From Brasenia schreberi (taxonomy: Eukaryota > Streptophyta > Magnoliopsida > Nymphaeales > Cabombaceae): 64,000 nt of DNA. This document shows positions 21,361 through 31,192 of the stretch, piece after piece (within the stretch, counting starts at the first letter, position 1; every line of letters begins with the position of its first letter). The translations under genes and the position numbers were made by a program. Where the stretch lies: positions 9,524,501 to 9,588,500 of the forward strand of contig JAYKKT010000048.1 of NCBI GenBank assembly GCA_036023115.1, in the 5' to 3' direction. The notes under the pieces were generated by a model. That model had not been told where the DNA came from. It made no database searches and saw nothing but the letters and a program-made list of their open reading frames with translations.

Positions 21361-22192
21361 TTTTTCACTCTTTTTCAGGCACAATCAGAAACCGGAAGAT
21401 TGGTCTCTGAAATTTTTTTATGTTGGCAACCAAGAAATTGGTCGTTGGTTGGGATTATTAGCTTTTGGCTTTTCAATAGATGGGGATTCATAAGGGCAAT
21501 CTGGTGAAGTTGGGTTTTCTGTTAACTTGGTATTCACAAGAATAAAGGTAACAATTCTTCCTTCCTCACTGTATTTTAAGGTTTTATGGATCTGAAGAAG
21601 TCGATATAGTTTTTGATGACTGGCGGAATCGAGTAGCTCTTTATTTTGGTTTTGCTGCAGGTTTGGTGGTTTTCATTCCACTGGTTGGAAAATATCGTCA
21701 TTTGAAGGTATACTTCTTAATGTCATTGGATAACATTAAGGTCTTCTTATGTGATTTCTACCACAACATAACTTAGTCAAGTGGTGAAGATGTTCAATTG
21801 CTCTGATTTGTTTGCTTTAATGCTAGAATTTCTGGTGATTTGCTGCAATACTTGTTGAGAGAATGTAGTTGGCTACATTCTAATGTCTATGGTTATAATA
21901 AATGTTTTCTTTTTTTGGTTTTTCTTATTAAACAGAGAGCTTGGCTGGGTTGGCTAAGAGGGATTTTGGGATTGATGTGGTTAATAATCAAAAGAAGGCA
22001 GAAGGGTGGGATCTGCAGGGAATGAGTAAAGCCAATCTGAAGCGAAGAATGGGGAAATATGAGTTAGGGAGGACCATTGGGGAGGGCACCTTCGCAAAGG
22101 TCAAGTTTGCAAAGAATACTGAGACAGGAGAACATGCGCCTCTCAAGATTCTTGACAAGGACAAGGTTCTCAAGAACAAGCTGGTTGAGCAG
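21361..22192 (+). pseudogene. CIPK: CIPK-type protein kinase, leader plus first coding exon only
   Basis: The coding exon is 22022-22192 (57 codons), closed by a donor (CAG/gttctt) at the position where CIPK genes split after the KLVEQ block. Seen: the RRMGKYELGRTIGEGTFAKV glycine-rich loop, as in CIPK3/9/23, and the catalytic Lys in LKILDKDKV. Two plausible noncoding leader exons precede it: one ending near 21547 (AATAAAG/gtaaca), then 21660-21707 (CAG acceptor, AAG/gtatac donor). CIPKs are CBL calcium-sensor partners. No exon encoding the next segment (expected IKREI block) is seen up to the SUVH gene. The usual VALK before the catalytic lysine reads APLK here. It is therefore probably a gene fragment. 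Confidence 0.8.
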
Positions 22193-22237
22193 GTTCTTTT
22201 TCTTGACAAGATTCTTCGTTTCCTATATTTTGAATGT

Positions 22238-22372
22238 AACAACTTCATTAACTCATCTATATCAGTGTTGATTTGTATTTTTCATTCTATAAGAGGTTGA
22301 TATATATATAACAACTTCATTAACTCATCTATATCAGTGTTGATTTGTATTTTTCATTCTATAAGAGGTTGA
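22238..22372. repeat. 63-bp near-perfect tandem duplication
   Basis: Copy 1 is 22238-22300 and copy 2 is 22310-22372, both starting AACAACTTCATTAACTCATC and ending ATAAGAGGTTGA, separated by a TATATATAT spacer. It sits just past the orphan CIPK exon. The near-identity implies a recent event. Confidence 0.92.
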
Positions 22373-22890
22373 AGATATACGGATTCTGTAGATATGTATA
22401 GTAAGACCACTTAATCTCAAAAACCGAGTGTCGTCCTTGTCATCAACACCCTCTTAATAAATCCTTATCGCAGTTGGACTCTAAAAATCTACTGTCGAAA
22501 CATTGATGGTTCTAGGCTCTGTATTTCCCAATAATAGGCATATTATCGAATCTTGAACCCTCATAAAGGAAAAGCCTTGAGCAATGATCCCATACCTAGG
22601 AATTCTAAAGGGATCAATTTAGAAAGGAAGACCAAATCAGATTGATGATACATTTCAGATGGGTTATATTTCAGCTAAAGAGATATATATAATGAAAAGG
22701 AGGCAGGAAATTTTCACCAATGATCAGTTGCAAAGTAGAAAAGTTGGTCAAATAGTTTCTGCAACGCATTAAAATGGTCACCGTAGAATCCTCTTTACCA
22801 TTCTACGATCAACCATGCAGCACCCGTCTGTACAAAGAAGAGTTGGGAATGTGTCAAATCCCTCAGAAAGTCAAAGCGTTAGTATCAGTT

Positions 22891-22958
22891 CATGTGTGTG
22901 TGCGCGCGCACGTGTGTGCGCACGTGTGTGCGTATATATATATGTATATATATATATG
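22891..22958. repeat. 68-bp alternating pyrimidine-purine tract
   Basis: Strict Y-R alternation through CATGTGTGTGTGCGCGCGCA, two CACGTGTGTGCG blocks and a TATATATATG tail. Such tracts, especially with CG/CA steps, are classical Z-DNA formers. Confidence 0.85.
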
Positions 22959-23165
22959 ACCCGACAGTGCCAACTAGATCTGAACAGGGCCTGAAATCCG
23001 AGACCATCCACTGCAGTTCTGGTTCCACTTTCCATGTAACTGGAACCATTAGTTCCTTATATTTTTTATTTAATTTCTAATTTATTATATCATTTTTCCC
23101 ATTTTGGACCTCAAACCAGAACGGGCTTGGTCCTGGTTAAGTTGCTGGTTACCCAGAACCAGCCC

Positions 23166-23262
<97 letters not shown>

Positions 23263-23268
23263 GAGAGA

Positions 23269-23301
<33 letters not shown>
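23166..23301. repeat. Compound microsatellite (AC)n(AT)n(GA)n
   Basis: (AC)n covers about 23169-23207, (AT)n 23207-23259 and an imperfect (GA)n 23261-23301. The first 94 bases are strictly alternating. It interrupts a region of GGTTCTGGTTC-type repeat words (22960-23600). Confidence 0.95.
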
Positions 23302-23305
<4 letters not shown>

Positions 23306-23360
23306 TATATGTAGTTTCCCTTTGAAAGCATTGTTCTACCTCTACCATCTAATTTCTCAG

Positions 23361-23480
23361 TAGGGATGTCCATGTGACGGGGCGGGACAGGGGACCAAAG
23401 TCCCCAGCCCCAGCCCTGCTGCAATGGATACCAAGAAGGCCTCCGTTCCCGCCCCCACGATCCGTTGGGGGAAGACTGGA
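23361..23480. mobile_element. Possible hAT MITE end fragment
   Basis: It begins TAGGGATGTCCATGTGACGG and is GC-rich, like the TAGGGATGGCAA termini of the elements at 14580 and 53158. No matching second end or target duplication was found. Confidence 0.35.
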
Positions 23481-24195
23481 TCCTGCTCACCTTAAACTAA
23501 TTTTCCTAGAAAACCAGATCAGAACCAGAACTCTATGGAACTCCAGCCCAAACCGCCTGAATCAAAACAAACTATGACTTAAAGGGACCATAAACTTTCT
23601 AGAACCAATGAGGAAAAGGGTCGTGGCAAGGTTCACAGGGCAGAGACCTGTTGTACCCGCCTCGATCCTTGTAGATTTTCCTGTTCTTCCCATCATCTGT
23701 TTCCACTCTCTGAATCCGTCACATTCGGGGCGGATCCCTGTAGAGAGAGAGGGATCCCCTCCTCATGAAGTGAGACCTCCTCCGACATTTGAGCTACCTT
23801 AACCATGCCCATGAACGGGCGTATTGTAATAGCATTGTTACTGATTCCCTCACATGCACACTCAAGAACCTCTCCGGAAGAAGTTAGTACAGAATCTGAG
23901 GACTTGATAGTCACTAGGACGTTTTTGTTCGCAGAACCAAAGTAATAGCCCAGAAACTGGAAATATACATGCTTACTTTCATCCAGAAATGCAGAGAAAA
24001 AATAAATTAGACCAACCAAACCTTCGAACTGATTCTCAAATAATTTAAGAACGTTCAGTCTAAAACAATGTATTAACCTGTACATTATATATACTAACGA
24101 AATTAAATGCTAGCATATCTTAACAAATATCAATCACTCAATTTAGAAGATGAATCATTTAAATTTAAATTTAAAAAACAAAAAGTTTTTTTTCC
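23481..24195. other. Intergenic, no gene recognised
   Basis: No recognisable domain in any frame. AT-rich from about 24050. Confidence 0.35.
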
Positions 24196-24199
24196 AATT

Positions 24200-24481
24200 A
24201 GGTTATTAGAAACAAATTAAGAGTGGCACCAATAGAGGATAAAATGAGAGAATATCATTTAAGATGGTTTGAACATATAGAAAGAATATCAAAAGAAGAA
24301 CATGTAAGAAGGTATGAAAAACTAAATTTGGAAAGTATTAAAAAAGCTAGAGGACGATAAAGAATGATCTAGCTTATTGTGAGTTAACTGCAAACATGGC
24401 ACATGATAGGGATCTGTGAAAACAAAAAATCCATGTAGCCCACCCCGTCTAGTATGGGAAAAGGCTTAGTTGTTGTTGTTG
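24200..24481 (+). mobile_element. 5'-truncated RTE LINE fragment
   Basis: It matches RTE-1 from about 9394 to its tail: the GGTTATTAGAAACAAATTA block, the GAACATATAGAAAGAA block, and the 3' end TAGTATGGGAAAAGGCTTAG plus (TTG)n. Relative to RTE-1 there is a short deletion near 24358 (after GAGGACGA). No target duplication was recognised. Confidence 0.9.
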
Positions 24482-25170
24482 TAAATGCATTTGCAAAAGA
24501 ATTTTAAGTATGCCCATCAACACACTGAGTAGGACCGATAAACAAACCAAGCTGCTCGTAAATTAGCTTCAGCTCAGTTCGGCTCTTTTTCACCTCTGTT
24601 CAGTTCACAGCCAATCTCAACATGAGTTCATCTTTTTCTAAATTTGAAACTTCGCTGCTTGGTTTTGCAATGGTTCCAGAAGATCATTTACATGTCAAAC
24701 GTCCATGTTTCTCTCAGCAATCCTTTGCAACACTACGACATTGTTTTGAACGAGCTGATTGCTAGGATATCGTTCTGAACGTGAGTGGCAACAAGCGCAA
24801 ACACAAGTTTGTTCGATCTCACACGTAAGACCAGATGAGCATAAAGGAGTTCAAACAAGTTCACAACTTAATTCATTATGGTCCTTATGTTAAAACTCAG
24901 CTTCTCATAAAACAACAAATAGCTCCAAGATTGTTAGAACATAAATTGTTGGTAATATTCAAACATAAAGTAGCTCATGTAGGAAACAAGCCGAACACGA
25001 AGAGCTATCGATCAGCTACCTCCGCTTGCTAACTAGCCCCGACACACAAGTAGCACCGAAGAATCTTTTTCTGACGTTTTGGTTGGATTAGCTGATCAAA
25101 GAGTACCACCCTTGACCGATCAAACACACAACATACAAATGGAACCAAGATCAAATCACTGAAAAAATAG
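24482..25170. other. Intergenic, no gene recognised
   Basis: Contains GCTCGTAAATTAGCTTCAGC-like words of the GAGCTC repeat type (24545-24600). No coding signal is recognised. Confidence 0.3.
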
Positions 25171-25175
25171 TCCAT

Positions 25176-25496
25176 AACATGCTAATCCCCCATCAAATCT
25201 AATCTTGATGTTAGCTCAAGCATAGCTAACATCACAACAATGCCAACAGTTCGCACTCAACAGCTAGCAATGTGGATGCAGGGTAGCACGGCATGCATCG
25301 AAAATGCTGGAGATTGGATCACAACAAATGACAAGTTCGCACAAAGAGCCATCGATCAAATCTAATCATAAATGATTCGTCTCACAATTCAAGTCATAAC
25401 ATACCGAAGAGTAGCACGGCACGCGTCGAAAATGCTCGAGATTGGATCACAACAATGCAAACAGTTCCACTCAACAGCTAGAAATGTGGATGCAGA
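25176..25496. repeat. Complex tandem repeat of about 175-bp units
   Basis: Block A (CACAACAATGCCAACAGTTC and on to GGATGCAG) is at 25233-25281 and 25448-25495. Block B (GTAGCACGGCATGCATCGAA and on to CACAACAA) is at 25283-25327 and 25411-25455. A degenerate A follows B at 25323-25350. The order A-B-(A)-B-A fits two or more tandem units of the form B-A with partial decay. Confidence 0.8.
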
Positions 25497-26755
25497 GCAC
25501 AGGTTACGAAGCCTGTGTCTCAGACCCGGGGGTTTTGAGCCCAAATTCAATATCACCAGTCTTACCACAACAAAATTGATGCAACACTACAAATAATAAT
25601 GAAGTTTCAAAGCCATAAATCACATGATACATAGGGTTACCGTCTACCTTTTCTTTTGAAGGTTACAGTCTACATATTCAGTAACGCTTAGGAATGTCAC
25701 TGCCAGCACCAACTGTAGCTAGAAGTAAATGTTTCTACATAACATTAAGCATCGAACTTTTGGCACTGTCAAACCTGAATTTCTGCAAATGAAATGAACC
25801 ACAAGACACAACAGATGACGCCCAAGCTAGTCATCGCCTGCACGAACGCTGCAAAAGAAAGAAATAAACAATGTCAGTTTGTTCTGCCCCTAATGGAAGA
25901 AAAATGAGACAACGACTAAAGAGTTGACCATATGCAACTAGGACAGAACAGATATAACAAACAATACATAAATTGACGTTTATCAACCTTGATCTGTAAA
26001 AGGTGCTATGGCACGTAAACCATAGGGTCGACTTTTGACTTGCCTGCAGGTATTGTTACAGATCGATATTCACTGGGCTTAATGCAAGCGGGGTCCAAAT
26101 AGTGTGTCAGGCACATAAAATTCACGTTTGAAGGTGATATTTTAAAGCATAATGAATAGGAATTTGATGAATAAGATTTGAAATGATATAACAACCTACT
26201 ACTCGTATAGGTTTAGATATCAAACCAATGTTCAGTTATGAATTTGAGTTGTTTTGGTGTCCTAAGCTAGCAACAGTCAGAAACAAAATCTCACATGTTT
26301 TGGGTCTATGAAGGTGCATCGGGTCACAACATATTCAATGTTCCAATAGAAGCTCTATGTTTGTGTTGTATCTTGAACTCCAACACTGTAAGACTAAGCA
26401 AGCAAACATAAAGTAGGATTGGAGAATGAATCCTGTTTCCCCTTCTACTAGCACTTTGAAATGACACATTCACAGGGCTCTCTCCTCTAAACTCACAAAT
26501 AGACGTTGATATGGCAATATAAATGGCGATACAATAATCTTGAATCATCAATATGACAGCACTTTTAGTTTTAACACTAGGAGTTAGAATGTTCTCATGA
26601 ACAAGTTAGCAAAGAACCAGCATTTCAACACCCCCTTGCATCCAGTTGGTTCCGTGTGGCAAAAATATAACCTAGAAATCACTTTGGCTCCGAGTATGCC
26701 TCCAACAGTTGGTGGTCCGTAGTAAAAACATAATAACCCTAGAAATTTGCTTGGG
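25497..26755. other. Intergenic, no gene recognised
   Basis: Only short unrelated frames on both strands. No RNA gene or bounded mobile element was found. Confidence 0.35.
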
Positions 26756-26965
26756 GAGCCTTTCCACCCACAAGTTCTTCCTATCTATCAACTCGCAGAG
26801 TGCTTCAAGGTTCTCAAAGGCCAAAGGTAAATTCACAATCTTCCTGAAATAACCACAGATATCTGTTTGGCGAGCCTTTCCACCCACAAGTTCTTTCTAT
26901 CTACTGACTTGCAAACCGATTCAAGGTCATCAAAGGCCAAAAGTAAATTCACAATCTTCCTGAAT
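26756..26965. repeat. Tandem duplication, period 116
   Basis: Two copies begin GAGCCTTTCCACCCACAAGT (26756 and 26872). Both continue through a TCAAGGT..TCAAAGGCCAAA block and ATTCACAATCTTCCTGAA. Differences are scattered substitutions. Confidence 0.85.
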
Positions 26966-27097
26966 ATGTAATTGAATATGAAAGAAATACAAAACATGTT
27001 CAACTACCGTTTCGGCTCTTAGAATATGGAGCATATTATGAACGGTATCCTTAAGTCAGTCCTCTGCAGCAAAAACAACCACTCTCTATTAAAACTA

Positions 27098-30000
27098 CAA
27101 CAACAACAACTAAGCCTTTTCCCATACTACATGGGGTCGGCTACATGGATTCTTTGTTTTCACATAGCCCTATCATCTGCCATGCAATATAAACTAGATC
27201 ATTCTTTATTGTTTCTTTCCAACACTTTTGTGGTCATCCCCTCTCTCTTTTAACATTTTCACAATCTAGTTTTTCGTATCTTCTTGCGGGAGCATCCTTG
27301 GGTTATCTTTCAAAATGTATAAACAATCTTAAACGATTTTCTCTCATTTTATCCTCTATTGGTGCTACTCCCAATTTGTTTCTAATAATCTCATTATGTA
27401 TACGGTCTTTCCTTGTGTGACTGCTCATCCATCTCAACATCTTCATTTATGCTACAGACATCTTTTGCACATGTTGATGATGAACTGCCAACACTCAGAA
27501 CCATAAACCATAGCAGGCCTAATTGCTGCTTTATAATATTTACCTTTCAACTTTAGTCGTATCTTCTTATCGCATAGAATACCTCATGCCCCTCTCCATT
27601 TTAACCAACCGACATTAATTCTATGTGTATCACTTTAAAAATTTGATCCTACGTATTTAACATTTTCCTTGTGAGAGATGCATTGTGTGCCAATCTTAAT
27701 TTTTGTCCTCTAAAGTACCTAAATGATCAAACTCACATTCCATATATTCTTTCTTTGTTTTACTAAGTCAAAAGTCTTTACTCCTAATGTTTCTCTCCAT
27801 AGTTCCAATTTCCTATTAACTTTTTCCTTAGATTCATCCACTAACACAATGTCATCCGCAAATAACATACACCAAGGTACTTCATCTTCAACATGTTTTG
27901 TTAACTCATTAATGACCAATATAAATAAATATGGACTTAATGTTGATCCCTAATATAACCCAATCTTAACTTCAAATGAGTTTGTCATTCCTTCGTGAGT
28001 CCTCACGCATGTTTTTGCACCATCGTACATGTCACTTATAAGATTTATGCATATCAAAGGGATATCTTTCTTTTCCAAGGTTCTTCAAAGAACATCTTTT
28101 GGCACCCTATCGTAAGCTTTTTCTAGATCAATAAATATCATGTAAAGGTTCTTTTTTACTCTAAAATGTTCTATAAGACGTCTCAATAGGTGAATTGCTT
28201 CAATAGTAGATCTACCGGGCTTGTAGATCTACCGGGCATGAATTTGAATTGGTTCTCTGTTGTACTCGATACTTGTCTTAACCTACGTTCGATAATTCTT
28301 TCATATAATTTCATAGTAGGACTCATTAACTTGATAGCTCGATCACAATTCTAAATGTCTCCCTTGTTCTTCTATATGGGTATAAGTGTACTCGCTTTCC
28401 ATTCCTCGAGCATCTTTTGGGTTCTTCATATTTCATTAAATAGTATTGTGAGCCAAGTGAGCATGATCTCTCCTATGATGTTCCATACTTCTATAGGAAT
28501 ATTATTCGGTCCTACAAATTTAATAACTTTAATATATTTAAGAGCCTCTTTGACTTCATTCTTTTGAATACGCCAATAGAAATTGTAGTTTATAACTTTA
28601 TATACTTTTCTGATTTGGTTAGCTCTCCTAAGCTAATACTAACATTTGTATTTTCATTAAAAAACTTATAGAAATAATTTTTCCATCTATTTTTGATATC
28701 ATCATTCGCCACTAGAATCTTCTAATCCTAATCTTTGATGCATCTACCAAAAGTAACATTCTTAATTTTCTTATCTCTATCCTTAGCTATCGTTAAAATA
28801 TTTCTTTCACCTTCTTTTGAGTTAAGCTTTTTATATAAATCCTCCCAAATTTTGGTTTACTTCACTAACGGCCTTTTTCGCTTCTTTCTTTGCTTTCTTA
28901 TAAGCATCCCAAGTTTCACTAGTCTTCTTGGCATAATGTCATTCAGTGTTGTCTGACGCATATCATATCGGGTATCGCTGGGCTCCATAATATGCCCGTA
29001 TCGTACGATACGGGCGATACGCCCAATTTTTTTTTAAACGGCCTCTCTTCACTTCTCTCTAAGACATCCTTCGACTACTTTAAAAATCTAGTAAAACATC
29101 TTCATGAATTCCTAAGAGTTTATAGTGTAGACATTAATATAATAATATTATCTTTCAAAAAAATTTATAAAATTTAAAATTACACGTATACTATTCAAGA
29201 AACAATAATTGAAAATAAGCCAAAATATCAGAAATGATCTTTATATATATATATATGAGATGCTTGGGTTCAGCCTTCTAATGCAACAGCGAACTCGATT
29301 CAGGTCACGATGAATGTGGACTGAGATTGAAGAATTTGTATTTGGTTAGTTAAGCTTCTTCCAGCAAACCTATTTGGCAACGGTTTGAATACTGTCAACA
29401 AATAGGTGATTATTCATATTTGATACATAAATTTGGTTGGTACATGCATTATATGATGAATATTTCTTCATATATGGGCATATCGTGTATTTGGCAATTT
29501 GGTTAGTTAAGCTTCTCTCTAACGAAATTTACATGTTACATACACATTTTGCAATATCAAACAAGCATATCGAAGGATGCCTTAGAGAGAAGTGAAGAGA
29601 GGCGAAGAGAGGCCAGAAACCTTCAAAAAAAATTTGAAAAAAATAATTGAATTCTTTTTTGAAAAAAATAATAATAATAAAAAATTTTAGGGCGTATCGT
29701 ACAATGCGGTGCGATATTCACCGTTTTACGATACGGGGTAGTGTATCGTATTGTGCGTATCGCACCGTATCACACCGTATCGTATAATACGGTGCGATAC
29801 GAATAACACTGATGTCATTTATAACATGCCTTATTTGCCTTGATTTTAACTTGCACAATTCATTCCACCACCAAGCTTCTTTTTGTGCCGCTATGCCTCC
29901 CTTAGATTCACTTAAGATATCTTTCGTCACTCCTCTAACATGTATAGTCATATTGTTCCACGTATCAAAAGGCGTACCTATATAATTCCAAGCATCCTCG

Positions 30001-30338
30001 AAGAACTTTATGTGTAATTATATCTGTTTTCTCACCCACCATCTAGTCTGAATAACTCTATGCACTCTATTCTTCTTTGTCCATTTTTTTACTTGTAAAT
30101 TCATTACTAAAAGTCAATGTTGAGTAGTTAAGCTTTTTCCTCGAGATCTATCTTTTTTTCTACAAACAAAATAAAAAAATTTGTATTTTTGACCAGCCAC
30201 TCTTCATTACTAAAAGTCGGAGACCCTTGTTGTAACTTGTTCACTACATTCGGGCGAGAATGTAACGGAACTAACTTCACGTGAGAACCATATGTGCAAT
30301 TTATTCACTACGTTCGGGCGAAGATATGGAGGCCATTG
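27098..30338 (-). mobile_element. RTE-clade LINE (RTE-3) with internal deletion and nested hAT
   Basis: Bounded by a perfect 19-bp target duplication, CCACTCTCTATTAAAACTA (27079-27097 and 30339-30357). The plus strand begins with the complement of the (TTG)n tail and GGCTTAGTTGTTG end. RT blocks, including FADD near 27855-27870, lie on the minus strand but are broken by stops and frameshifts. The endonuclease region between the leader (about 30195-30338) and the lysine-rich linker (to about 30130) is missing compared with RTE-1, and the 5' end is truncated by about 200 bases. A hAT-like element (28944-29811) is inserted in the linker. Confidence 0.92.
28944..29811. mobile_element. hAT-like element with GTATCG/CGATAC subtermini, nested in RTE-3
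   Basis: An 868-bp insertion with a perfect 8-bp duplication, ATGTCATT (28936-28943 and 29812-29819); removing it restores the alignment with RTE-2. Termini: CAGTGTTGT on the left and, complemented, CAGTGTTAT on the right. The subterminal zones are dense in GTATCG and CGATAC words (for example CGTATCGTACGATACGGGCG near 28998). A 35-bp internal inverted repeat (29040-29074 against 29570-29603, starting GGCCTCTCTTCACTTCTCTC) adds long-arm pairing. There is no transposase frame. Confidence 0.9.
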
Positions 30339-30357
30339 CCACTCTCTATTAAAACTA

Positions 30358-31192
30358 ACTCCAATTATTCAAAAAAGAAAAAGGACTAACTATAAATGGA
30401 ACCTGACGTAAATATAGCTGGCATATTTTGTTGCTAGGCGTTATATTGTGGATGAGTACCACACAGGCAAAACATTTCAGAAAAGTTTGAACGCCAGAAG
30501 TAGGCTACCTAGAGCATGACAGGTCTAATCCAATGAGTAATTGTGTGACATAATATACAAAAACGGTTTTGAAATAACAACAGCATACGATATGTAATAT
30601 AAAACAACTATAGAGAAAATAAGAAGAAATGTGACCAAAGTTTCAGTAGTTGTTGCAAACGAATATGCAATATTAAACTGCAAAGCATAAAAAAAAAAAA
30701 AGAAAATTAATCAAATTTATAATGCTCGCTACCTTGAATTCCTTACATGCATCAACAATAAGATTCATTTAAACTACGTTTCAGCTACAGTTGCATAGTA
30801 ACATTTAAAGTGTTTCCCTAGATCACAAAAGAATATCTTTCTAAATAAGCTTTCAAGCCCTAACTAGTAAAACTTAACAATATCAAGAAATCGTTTGCCA
30901 GTCAAAAGCATGACCAAAAGCTTTCTCACATGCACACAGCAGATACGTATCTATATATGTATGTATGTGTGTGTGTATATATATATAACGGAAACAAATT
31001 GAGTATGGGTCTCAGATTAACTGCAAAAGCTTTGAAGGCAAAACAGATAACAAATTACCGATTCAAGGGTACGTGCTTCAACACATTCATAGAAGTAGTT
31101 CATGACCATCTAGTACATGCAGAGGTAAGGGTACTTACAGCCTCAAGAGGCATGCAAAATCGAGGCTTGAATTTACAACTTTGTTGCTCCTT
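30358..31192. other. Intergenic and probable 3' UTR of the SUVH gene
   Basis: No gene is recognised. It contains a poly(A) tract near 30690, a TATGTGTGTG/TATATA tract near 30957-30985, and sequence that on the minus strand directly follows the SUVH stop codon. Confidence 0.4.

Noticed and set aside
23085..23363. Open frames encoding Thr-His, Tyr-Ile and Arg-Glu runs
   Set aside because: Translations of the compound (AC)(AT)(GA) microsatellite.
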